From the NCBI GenBank assembly GCA_030639555.1, contig DAOWCM010000094.1, positions 1 through 7,805 of the forward strand: a stretch of DNA of 7,805 nt, given 5' to 3'. The first letter of the stretch is position 1. Each line of letters starts with the position of its first letter. This document shows positions 1-6,912 of the stretch, piece by piece. The position numbers and the translations under genes were made by a program. This DNA is from Candidatus Eiseniibacteriota bacterium. GTDB taxonomy: Bacteria > Joyebacterota > Joyebacteria > Joyebacterales > Joyebacteraceae. The notes beneath the pieces are model-generated. The model was not told the origin of the DNA. It saw nothing but the letters and a program-made list of their open reading frames with translations, and made no database searches.

Positions 1-1956
1 ATCGACATCAGGAGCATCTGGGAGGAGGGCCAGCCCGAGTACGAGACCCGCTGGGACGAGAACCGGCGCGTACTCGCCCTGAAGCGGGTGGATCATCCCG
101 AGCGGACCGAGGAGCAAGACTACCCCGTGTGGGTCGCCGTTGCGTGCGACCGCCCGGCGGAGTTCGTCCCTCGCGAGGCCTACAGGAAGACCACCTACAC
201 CAAGGACGCGGCGCGAAGGGCCATGGCTTCCGCGATTCCCTACTCACCGGGGAAGCTCGAGTTCGCGTTCGAGAGCGGCGCGGGTTTCGCGGGGAGCGTC
301 ACCTTCTGCGTGGCCGTCGGGGACACTCTCGCCGAGGCCTCGGAGCTGGCGCTCAGGGGTCTTCTGGACGAGTTCACGCTCTACGACGATAAGATGAGGA
401 GAACGGCCGATCTCCTTGACCGTGTCGGCATCGCCGCGCACGACAACGACTACCGGCTGGCACTTCAGTGGGCAGCGGCGTCGGTGGACGCGCTGATCAT
501 GAATCAGCTGGGCCGCGGCATCTTCGCCGGTCTGCACTGGTTCCCGAACTACTGGGGACGAGACACGTTCATTGCCCTTCCCGGGGCGTGTCTCGTGCGC
601 GGTGAGTTCGACACAGCCAGAGAAATCTTAGAATCGTTCGCTGCGCTGCAGGAAACGGACGAGGGCAATCTGCTGTTCGGGCGCATTCCCAATCTCGCGA
701 TGCCCGGCGATGTCTACTACAACACGGCCGACGGGACATGGTGGTTCGTCCGCGAGGCGTACGAGTACCTGAGATACACCGGTGACCTTGAGTTCGCGGA
801 GCGGTTCTTTCCTGTCATCGAGCGGGCGATCGACGGCGCGCTCTCGCGTAGGACGGACGCCGCAGGCTTCCTGCTGCACGGTCAGGCGGAGACCTGGATG
901 GACGCCGGCGGGGAGGAGAACCCGTTCTCGCCCCGGGGCAACCGGGCGGTCGAGATAGAGGTCCTGTGGCACACGGCCCTTCTCTCCGGAGCGGCTATCG
1001 CGGACGCACTGGGCAGGCAGGAGCCGGCCTCAAGGTGGCGTGAGGTCGCCGGGCGCGTCGGAGATGCGTTCACGCGCGAGTTTCCCGATCCGGATACGGG
1101 CGGCCTCTTTGATCACCTCGACCCGGACGGCGCGCCCGATCGGCAGATCCGACCGAACCAGGTACTCGCGGCGACCGTGCCGTGGAACGACCTGCTCCCG
1201 CGCGAGACCGAAAGGGCAATGCTCGAGCTGGTCCGGGAGACCTGCGTGCTGAGACACGGTGTCACGTCCCTGCATACGGAGGACCCCAACTTCCACCCGT
1301 GCCACCTCGACATGGAGCGATATCACTTCGATGAGGCTTATCACAACGGCGACGTGTGGGTGTGGCTGACCGGACCCGTGGTGACCGCTCTTGTGAAGCA
1401 CGGGCAGGTCGGCGCCGCCTGGGAGCAGACGTCGGTCCTCACGAATCTCGTGTTCGATGAGGGCGCGGCGGGCACTCTCCCCGAGCTTCGAAACGGCGTG
1501 CCCCCGGAGCACGGAGAGAACGTGGCGGGCGCCGTGTCGCAGGCGTGGAGCCTCTCCGAGTTCCTCAGGAACTTCTATCAGGACTACCTCGGCGTGCGCC
1601 CCAACGTCCTCGAGGGGACGGTTGATATCAGGCCCGCGCTCCCGCCATCCTGCAGCTGGATGGCCGCCCCCGCCCGGGTGGGCGAGGGATCTCTCTTCGT
1701 GCTGCATCGCGTGGACGCCGAAAGCGAGTGGGCCTGCACGAGGGTCGTCGCTGACGACGATGCGCCGCCTCTTACCGTTCGATTCACGCCCCGCGTGCCC
1801 CCCGGGGCCGACGTCCAGGAGGAGGGAGAGACCATCGAGACGATCCTGGAACCAGGTGGCCGGGTCAGGTTCACCGTCGAGAAGCACGCCGGGAAGTGGG
1901 AAACCCGACTGGCCGATGGGGACGAGAGTTCCCCGTGCCCGGACGAGCTGCCGTGA
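1..1956 (+). CDS. Glycogen debranching enzyme, amylo-alpha-1,6-glucosidase type (5' truncated)
   Basis: The frame is open from base 1 to the TGA at 1954-1956, giving 651 residues with the N-terminus missing. The GTG at 88 is an internal codon and not a needed start. The enzyme should hydrolyse alpha-1,6 branch points of glycogen or similar glucans in the cytoplasm. Residues 1 to about 110 look like the end of the N-terminal GDE_N-type domain. From about 138 to 533 comes the (alpha/alpha)6-barrel catalytic domain. It shows WGRDTF (185-190), GRIPN followed by YNTADGTWWFV, TWMD (298-301), an EIEVLWHTAL helix, AYHNGDVWVWL, LPEL and AVSQAWSLSEFLR, all family hallmarks. By analogy with characterised debranching enzymes, D301 and E495 are the candidate acid and base. 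Residues 535-651 form a beta-rich tail. No eukaryote-type glucanotransferase half is visible. The stop overlaps the next start as GTGA, suggesting coupling. Family call is firm; the exact substrate is not. Confidence 0.93.
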   Translation: MDIRSIWEEGQPEYETRWDENRRVLALKRVDHPERTEEQDYPVWVAVACDRPAEFVPREAYRKTTYTKDAARRAMASAIPYSPGKLEFAFESGAGFAGSVTFCVAVGDTLAEASELALRGLLDEFTLYDDKMRRTADLLDRVGIAAHDNDYRLALQWAAASVDALIMNQLGRGIFAGLHWFPNYWGRDTFIALPGACLVRGEFDTAREILESFAALQETDEGNLLFGRIPNLAMPGDVYYNTADGTWWFVREAYEYLRYTGDLEFAERFFPVIERAIDGALSRRTDAAGFLLHGQAETWMDAGGEENPFSPRGNRAVEIEVLWHTALLSGAAIADALGRQEPASRWREVAGRVGDAFTREFPDPDTGGLFDHLDPDGAPDRQIRPNQVLAATVPWNDLLPRETERAMLELVRETCVLRHGVTSLHTEDPNFHPCHLDMERYHFDEAYHNGDVWVWLTGPVVTALVKHGQVGAAWEQTSVLTNLVFDEGAAGTLPELRNGVPPEHGENVAGAVSQAWSLSEFLRNFYQDYLGVRPNVLEGTVDIRPALPPSCSWMAAPARVGEGSLFVLHRVDAESEWACTRVVADDDAPPLTVRFTPRVPPGADVQEEGETIETILEPGGRVRFTVEKHAGKWETRLADGDESSPCPDELP

Positions 1957-4121
1957 CCATTCTGTTCAATCAGACACACGCGTGGGTCTTCCTGCTGCTC
2001 GGCGCCGTGGCCGTCGTTTCCGTCGTCTGGTTCTACCGCAGAGTACCGCCCGCCGCCGGACGTCTCAGACCTATTCTGATAGCCCTGAGGTCGGCAGGTC
2101 TAGTGCTGCTCTGCGTGGCCCTGCTCGAGCCCGTTCTTGCGTTCAGGAGGACGGTCACCGACCGGCCCGTCGTCGGCCTGCTGCTGGATGTGTCCAGGAG
2201 CATGGCGGTTCGCGACGGGACAGGGGGCGCCCGGCGCGGCGACGAGGCCGTGTCCCTCCTGAACGAGCTGATGCTCCCCCGCGTCGCGCGCGACGCTGAA
2301 CTAGTAGCGCTCGCCTTTTCCTCCGGGTCGCACGAGCTGGACGTCGATCGAGGAATCCTCGCAGGGCCGCCCGTTTTCGACGGCGGCGTGACGGACATCG
2401 CTCAGGGTTTCGAGGCGCTGGGCGACCTGCTCTCGGGCAGAAACCTGGGGTCCGTGGTCATCGCAAGTGACGGCGCCGACAATCGCGGCGCCGGCCCGTA
2501 CGCCGCCGCCCGCGCCCTGGGTGTCCCCGTGTTCGTGCTCGGCGTGGGCAGCCCGGAAGCGGGAACGGACATCGCCATCGAGGACGCCGTGACCAATCGA
2601 ATCTCGTATGCGGGTGAGAGTGTGCCTATCGAGGTCACCGTCTCGAGCGCCGGCTTCGAGGGCGCGGAGACCGTCGTCGAGCTCTCCGAAGGCGGATCGA
2701 TGCTCGATTCGAAGCAGATAGACCTCTCCGGCACGGGCGAGGAAGTGCGCGTGACGTTTCGGGTGACGCCGTCGACACCGGGCGTGCACCGCTACTCGGT
2801 GTCCGTCCCGCCGGCCGCCGGCGAGCTGTCGACGGCGAACAACTCGCGCGTGGTGGTCACCACTGCGATGAAGGGCAAGATCCGAGTGCTGCTGCTGGCG
2901 GGACGCCCCTCGTGGGACTACGCCTTCCTCAGCCGTGAGCTCGCGGCCGACCGCAACGTTGATGTCGAGTCGGTCGTGAGAAGAAGCGGCTCACCCATAT
3001 CCGCCGTCGAGGGGTCGCCGCCGGGGTCCAGGGCGGAACTCTTCGAGTACGACCTCGTGGTTCTGTTCGAGCCGGACTGGTCCGACCCGCTGGTGTCGCC
3101 GGAATGGCTCAGAGCGTTCGCGCGGGACAGGGGCGGAGGACTGTTGTTCGTCGGCATTCCCCGTGAACGTCCTCCGGACGACGTCGCTGCCATCCTGCCG
3201 TTCGTCTTCGACGCCGACCTGCCATCGAGCTTCCGGGACGTGCGTGTCCGTCTGACGGAAGAGGGCGAATCGGCGACCGCGACGCGCGTTGCAGCAGATC
3301 GGTTCGTGAACGTTGACTTGTGGAAGGCGCTGCCTCCCGTTCGCACGTCTACCTCCTCTCCGTGGTCGGCCCGCGCCGATGCCAGTGTTCTCGTGGAGGG
3401 CCTCGGGCCCGAGGGTGGCACAGTTCCGATTCTGGCGGGCGTACGGGTCGGGGCCGGAAGCGTCATGGCGATACTGGCCGACGGTATCTGGCGCTGGAAG
3501 ATGGCTGGCAGTGGCGCCGTCGACGTCTACGACAGGTTCGTGACGAACGCCGCCAGGTGGCTGACGGCGCGCGGAGAACTCGAGCGCGTCGTGGTGACGC
3601 CCGACAAGGACGTCTATCAGGCGGGCGAGGACATCGGGTTCTCGGCGCAGGTCTACCGGAGCGACTATCGTCTGGCGACCGACGCCCTGGTGCGCGTGTC
3701 TGTCGCGAGCGGCGAGGCCGCCGCGCCCGTGGCGACGATCGATCTCGAGTTCGCCGGGGACTACTACCGAGGCTCGGTCGGACACCTCCCGCCCGGGCCC
3801 TACGTGCTGCGGGCGACCGCCTCCCTGGGTGGGGAGGACGTGGGCACGGCGGCCGGCGAGTTCATCGTCGAGCGCTTCAGCCTGGAGGATTCCGAGACCA
3901 GACGCAGGTCCGCCCTCCTGCGCAGGATCGCCGACGAGACCGGAGGGGGCTACTACACACCTGAGACACTCGACGGTTTCCCCGAGGACGTCCCGATGGC
4001 GTGGACAGAGCGTACGACGAAGCGCGAGTTCGAACTGTGGAACTCACCGTGGCTGCTCCTTGGCTTCGTCGGGCTCATGGCGGCCGAGTGGGCGTTGAGA
4101 AGGAAGCAGGGGCTGCCGTAG
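1953..4121 (+). CDS. Membrane-anchored VWA-domain protein with Ig-like and glutamine-amidotransferase-like domains
   Basis: The protein has 722 residues from GTG 1953, whose GTGA overlaps the upstream stop. GTG 1896 is possible but adds 19 polar residues before the first membrane helix. Helices lie at about 11-28 and 41-64, as in BatA-type proteins. A VWA domain follows (about 72-202) with a complete metal site: DVSRS at 79-83, T147 and D173 in SDGADN. Next come a CARDB/Ig-like domain (about 208-307), a glutamine-amidotransferase-like Rossmann domain (about 311-545, opening with VLLLAGRPSWDYAF and containing DGIWRW at 510-515), a second Ig-like domain (about 546-642), an LLRRIADETGGGYY segment (655-668), and a C-terminal helix (about 699-713) followed by RRK. 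The large middle part should face the periplasm. The whole protein has one cysteine, C54 in helix 2, so the amidotransferase-like domain cannot be a classical Cys enzyme. The family is widespread and uncharacterised; a scaffolding or metal-dependent binding role is inference. Confidence 0.86.
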   Translation: MTILFNQTHAWVFLLLGAVAVVSVVWFYRRVPPAAGRLRPILIALRSAGLVLLCVALLEPVLAFRRTVTDRPVVGLLLDVSRSMAVRDGTGGARRGDEAVSLLNELMLPRVARDAELVALAFSSGSHELDVDRGILAGPPVFDGGVTDIAQGFEALGDLLSGRNLGSVVIASDGADNRGAGPYAAARALGVPVFVLGVGSPEAGTDIAIEDAVTNRISYAGESVPIEVTVSSAGFEGAETVVELSEGGSMLDSKQIDLSGTGEEVRVTFRVTPSTPGVHRYSVSVPPAAGELSTANNSRVVVTTAMKGKIRVLLLAGRPSWDYAFLSRELAADRNVDVESVVRRSGSPISAVEGSPPGSRAELFEYDLVVLFEPDWSDPLVSPEWLRAFARDRGGGLLFVGIPRERPPDDVAAILPFVFDADLPSSFRDVRVRLTEEGESATATRVAADRFVNVDLWKALPPVRTSTSSPWSARADASVLVEGLGPEGGTVPILAGVRVGAGSVMAILADGIWRWKMAGSGAVDVYDRFVTNAARWLTARGELERVVVTPDKDVYQAGEDIGFSAQVYRSDYRLATDALVRVSVASGEAAAPVATIDLEFAGDYYRGSVGHLPPGPYVLRATASLGGEDVGTAAGEFIVERFSLEDSETRRRSALLRRIADETGGGYYTPETLDGFPEDVPMAWTERTTKREFELWNSPWLLLGFVGLMAAEWALRRKQGLP

Positions 4122-4136
4122 CAGCCGCTGTGGTCC

Positions 4137-4154
4137 GGCGCGGCACCCCGCGCT
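4137..4154 (+). terminator. GC hairpin after the VWA gene (weak terminator candidate)
   Basis: GGCGCGG at 4137-4143 pairs with CCGCGCT at 4148-4154, giving six G-C pairs plus one closing G-T pair around a four-base CACC loop. It starts 16 bases after the VWA stop codon. There is no T-run behind it, so it does not fit a standard intrinsic terminator. It may only protect the 3' end or be a chance product of high GC. Confidence 0.22.
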
Positions 4155-4212
4155 CGGCAACACGAGCACACCCGGCATCTCTTGATACCCCCCCAAGTCA
4201 GCTCCCAGAGCA

Positions 4213-4260
4213 ATCTCCCCTGAGATCGTGACGCAACGCTTCCCCCTTCCCCCTGGAAGG
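4213..4260 (+). promoter_or_regulatory. Two leader hairpins with identical CCCT loops; the second covers a ribosome binding site
   Basis: ATCTC (4213-4217) pairs with GAGAT (4222-4226) around the loop CCCT. CCTTCC (4245-4250) pairs with GGAAGG (4255-4260) around another CCCT loop. Both stems are perfect. The second includes the AAGG of the Shine-Dalgarno AAGGAG at 4257-4262 for the lamin-tail gene, so in the RNA it could limit ribosome access. The pairing is read directly from the sequence; any regulatory role is inference. Confidence 0.35.
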
Positions 4261-4262
4261 AG
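4257..4262 (+). promoter_or_regulatory. Ribosome binding site of the lamin-tail gene
   Basis: AAGGAG ends nine bases before ATG 4272 and six before the in-frame TTG 4269. A strong Shine-Dalgarno at normal distance from an ATG decides the start in favour of 4272. Confidence 0.7.
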
Positions 4263-4271
4263 TGGTGGTTG

Positions 4272-6002
4272 ATGCGGTGTGGTGTCTCTCTTTGCAGCGG
4301 GGCGTTTCTGCCGACCGCCCTGCTCATGAACTGTGTTGTTCTTGCAGCGGGCGTCATGCTCGCCGCGCCGGCCCTGCGCGGCGGCACCGCCTCGGCACAG
4401 TTGGTCATCAATGAGGTGCTCTACGACCCGGAGGGCTCCGACACAGGGTTAGAGTTCGTGGAACTCCTGAACTGTGGGCGGTACGGCGTGCTCCTTACCG
4501 GCTGGGTGCTCGAGACCGGGAACGGCGCGCACCCCGACGACTGGACCGTCGAGTGGATCGGCGGCGACCTCGACTACCTCGAGGCGGGTCAGATGTTCGT
4601 CATCGGCGAGGTCGACGTTCTGCCCGCCCCCGACTACGCGACGCCGCTGGACCTTCAGAACGGACCGGATGGTGTCCGGCTCACCGACGGCGTCGATCCT
4701 GTCGACGTTGTGGGGTGGGGAGAGCCTCTCTTCCAGGAGTACTACGAAGGGCAGCCCGCCGTCGACGCGCCGTCGGGTCTGTCGCTCGCGCGCTCGCCCG
4801 ACTGCTTCGACCACGGCGACAACGCCCTCGACTTCGTCGCGGGACCGCCGACGCCCGGGGCGCGGAACTCGCTCCTGCACGACCTCTGTCTCAGGGTTCG
4901 TCACCCCGGTCGGGTCGTCTTCGATCAGGGGGAACCGGTGGAACTCACGTGCGTCGTCAGGAACGTCGGCGCACTTCCGACGGGTGGACAGGAGCTCGCG
5001 CTCGAGCTCTTCGAGGACGGGTCGGAAACTCCCGTCGGTTCGTCCGCGCTCTTTGACGACCTGGCGCCGCGGGACTCGATCGAGGTCGCGCTCCGGTGGA
5101 TGAGTCCCACGGGTGGGTACCACAGGAGCAGCGTGACCCTCACGTTTCCGCCGGACTGCGAGCTCTCCAACAACACGGCGGCGACGTCCTTCACGGTCGG
5201 CGGGGTGGGCGGTCTCGTGGCGGTCAACGAGGTCATGCACTCGCCCGACACGGGCGGCACGGAGTGGGTGGAGCTGCTCAACGTCTCCGGGGACGCCGTC
5301 GGACTGCCGGGGTGGGCGCTCGGTGACGACGCGGACGCGGCTGGGATCGCCTGGTCGGAGTCGCTCGGTTTCCTCGCCGACGGGGCGTTTCTGCTGGTCG
5401 CCCGAGATGCGGAGTTGATGGACGGGCTCGCGTCGTGTCCGGTCGTCGAGACCGATGGCTGGGAGGCGCTTTCGGCCGACGACACCGTGGTGCTCTTGGA
5501 CGAGTTCGGGACCCCGATGGACCGATTCACGTACGAGAGGAGCTGGGGTGGCGAGAGGGGCGTGTCGCTCGAGCGCGTGCGGCCGGACATGCCGCCTCAG
5601 GACGCGGGGAACTGGGGCAGCTCGGTGGCCCCCGATGGAAGCACGCCGGGGCGGGTCAACAGCATCCATCTCGGCGCCGTGCCGGCCGCGGGCCGGCTGA
5701 CCGTGGCGCCGAATCCGTTCACGCCGAACGGCGACGGGACCGACGACCGCGCCGTGGTGCGCGTGGAGCTGCCCGTGGCGAGGGCGACGGCGAGGCTGAC
5801 GGTGTTCGATCTGGAGGGACGTGTCAGGGCCGTCCTCGCGGACCACACGGCGCTCTCCTCCGAGAGCGAGTTCCTGTGGGACGGCGTCGGATCCGACGGA
5901 GCGCCGCTTCCGTCCGGGCTGTACGTCATCTATCTGGAAGCCATAGACGCACGCGCCGGCCTCTTCGTCACCGCGAAGACGGCCGTCGGGATCGTCCGGT
6001 AG
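4272..6002 (+). CDS. Secreted protein with two lamin-tail domains, a CARDB-like domain and a FlgD-like C-terminus
   Basis: The protein has 576 residues. The ATG start is set by AAGGAG nine bases upstream. A hydrophobic signal peptide (about 12-42) ends in the AxA site ASA before Q43. Lamin-tail domain 1 spans about 44-200. It opens with LVINEVLYDPEG, continues with LEFVELLN and closes with the family-typical SLARSPDC and TPGARNS. A CARDB-like domain (about 205-305) has the VVRNVG strand and ends in SNNTAATSF. Lamin-tail domain 2 (about 315-463) repeats the pattern with AVNEVMHSPDTGGTEWVELLN, SLERV and STPGRVNS. A FlgD/gliding-type Ig domain (about 478-570) contains APNPFTPNGDGTDD and LPSGLYVIYLE. 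No catalytic domain is visible, so a structural or adhesive surface role is likely. Lamin-tail domains often accompany exported nucleases or phosphatases, none of which is seen here. It opens a block of exported proteins, with 10 bases between its stop and the next ATG. Confidence 0.9.
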   Translation: MRCGVSLCSGAFLPTALLMNCVVLAAGVMLAAPALRGGTASAQLVINEVLYDPEGSDTGLEFVELLNCGRYGVLLTGWVLETGNGAHPDDWTVEWIGGDLDYLEAGQMFVIGEVDVLPAPDYATPLDLQNGPDGVRLTDGVDPVDVVGWGEPLFQEYYEGQPAVDAPSGLSLARSPDCFDHGDNALDFVAGPPTPGARNSLLHDLCLRVRHPGRVVFDQGEPVELTCVVRNVGALPTGGQELALELFEDGSETPVGSSALFDDLAPRDSIEVALRWMSPTGGYHRSSVTLTFPPDCELSNNTAATSFTVGGVGGLVAVNEVMHSPDTGGTEWVELLNVSGDAVGLPGWALGDDADAAGIAWSESLGFLADGAFLLVARDAELMDGLASCPVVETDGWEALSADDTVVLLDEFGTPMDRFTYERSWGGERGVSLERVRPDMPPQDAGNWGSSVAPDGSTPGRVNSIHLGAVPAAGRLTVAPNPFTPNGDGTDDRAVVRVELPVARATARLTVFDLEGRVRAVLADHTALSSESEFLWDGVGSDGAPLPSGLYVIYLEAIDARAGLFVTAKTAVGIVR

Positions 6003-6005
6003 GAG
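6001..6005 (+). promoter_or_regulatory. Ribosome binding site of the barrel gene, overlapping the previous stop codon
   Basis: AGGAG shares its first two bases with the TAG stop of the lamin-tail gene. It lies seven bases before ATG 6013 and four before GTG 6010, so ATG is the better start. The overlap suggests terminating ribosomes pass directly to the next gene. Confidence 0.65.
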
Positions 6006-6012
6006 CGCCGTG

Positions 6013-6912
6013 ATGAAGATCTCCATTAGCGCGGCCTCCGAAGGCGCGAGGCGGGCACGGCGTTCAGCCGCGTGCCTCTGTGCGATCCAGTTCGTTGCCG
6101 TTCTGCTGTGCGCGCGCCCCGTGCCGGCGGCGTTCGAGATTCCTTGGCCAGACGCGCGCTCGGCTGCAATGCTCGTGCGCGGCGTGGACCTCTTTCCACC
6201 CCTGGACGCCGGTTCTCTCCGGTCGTCCTCGGGTACGGCGACGGGTGCGGCGACGGAACCAGGCGCCCGTCCCGGACCCCGCGTCACGGTGTCTGCCGGT
6301 GAACTCTACGGCATCAGTGAGGCAGCAGGGTGGGGCGCGCGCGCCGCTGCCAGGTTCCGCGCGGTGTCCCTTCGCGTCGAGTTGACCACGCTGGGGGGGG
6401 AGCTCTATCAGGAGCGTTCGCTCGGTCTGGACGTCGGGCTGGACCCGGACCCGGACCTTCACCTGGTGGCGCGGGCGAGGGTCCTCGGCCTGGGGGCGCG
6501 AGGCATTGACGACCGCTGGGCGGCTGCGGTGGACGTGAGTGTGACGAGGCGTCTGATCGGTCGTTTCTTCCTCGGCGCCGGGTGCGACAACCTGACGCGC
6601 TCGCGGATCGGGGATTCCCCCGTGGCCTCGCGGGCCAGGTTTGGAGCGGCCCTGCTCCTGCCCTCCGTGACACTCCGATGGACCCTCTCGTTCGAGGAGC
6701 CGTTCGCCGCATCGACGGCACTGGGCTTCGAGGTCGCGTTGACGGACTGGCTCCGCGTGAGGGCGGGCGCCCGGGACGCGCCCGGGAAGCTCGGCTTCGG
6801 GATCGGTGTCGGCCGCCCCCGCGCACGCCCCTGGCCTCTCATCGATCTCGCGTGGCAATGGCACCCCGAGCTGGGAGTGAGTTCATTTGTGTCGATCACC
6901 ATGCAGTTGTGA
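6013..6912 (+). CDS. Putative outer-membrane beta-barrel protein (PorV/PorQ-like), hypothetical
   Basis: The protein has 299 residues from ATG 6013, chosen because AGGAG is seven bases upstream; GTG 6010 would add one residue. An arginine-rich n-region (RRARR) and a hydrophobic stretch (about 18-34) form a signal peptide with probable cleavage near VPAA at 37-40. The mature protein begins with EIPWPDARSAAMLVRGVDLF, which recalls the N-terminal ARS/ARA-aM-GGA segment of PorV/PorQ-type proteins. A low-complexity stretch rich in Ser, Thr, Gly and Ala follows (about 65-85). From about 92 onward, short alternating strands of RLRVxL type are separated by turns. Near the end are ALTDWLRVRAGARDAPGKLGFGIG and WHPELGVSSFVSITMQL, a common ending of this barrel group. 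No enzyme motif is seen. Its position suggests it works with the flanking exported proteins. Barrel nature is likely; specific family assignment is from memory of the pattern. Confidence 0.7.
   Translation: MKISISAASEGARRARRSAACLCAIQFVAVLLCARPVPAAFEIPWPDARSAAMLVRGVDLFPPLDAGSLRSSSGTATGAATEPGARPGPRVTVSAGELYGISEAAGWGARAAARFRAVSLRVELTTLGGELYQERSLGLDVGLDPDPDLHLVARARVLGLGARGIDDRWAAAVDVSVTRRLIGRFFLGAGCDNLTRSRIGDSPVASRARFGAALLLPSVTLRWTLSFEEPFAASTALGFEVALTDWLRVRAGARDAPGKLGFGIGVGRPRARPWPLIDLAWQWHPELGVSSFVSITMQL
6874..6877 (+). promoter_or_regulatory. Ribosome binding site supporting the TTG start at 6887
   Basis: GGAG, within GGGAGTGA, lies nine bases before TTG 6887 and inside the upstream barrel gene. 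The in-frame stop at 6878-6880 means no start can lie further upstream. This is the only start with both a Shine-Dalgarno and a complete signal peptide. Confidence 0.5.

Noticed and set aside
88..90. GTG 88 as start of the debranching enzyme
   Set aside because: The frame is open and plausible back to base 1, and the N-terminal domain continues upstream, so the gene is simply cut by the window edge.
1030..1887. Reverse-strand open frame of 285 codons
   Set aside because: It is antisense to clearly conserved parts of the debranching enzyme and shows no recognisable motif or ribosome site.
1896..1955. Earlier GTG start at 1896 for the VWA protein
   Set aside because: It would add 19 polar residues before the first membrane helix and a 61-base overlap. 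GTG 1953 gives the classic GTGA overlap and a normal membrane N-terminus.
2991..3785. Reverse-strand open frame of 264 codons
   Set aside because: It is antisense to the VWA protein, with Arg/His-rich composition and no domain.
4188..4194. C7 run in the intergenic gap
   Set aside because: It lies outside coding sequence and away from any recognised promoter spacing, so no function can be argued.
4182..4216. TTGATA as a possible -35 promoter element
   Set aside because: No acceptable -10 element follows at 16-18 bases, so a promoter call is not supported.
6049..6066. RRARR in the barrel signal peptide as a twin-arginine signal
   Set aside because: It lacks the SRRxFLK-type context, and outer-membrane barrels are normally exported unfolded through Sec.
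4449..6287. Reverse-strand open frame of 612 codons
   Set aside because: It lies wholly opposite the lamin-tail gene and the start of the barrel gene. Its translation is Arg/Pro/His-rich without domains, as expected for an antisense shadow in high-GC DNA.
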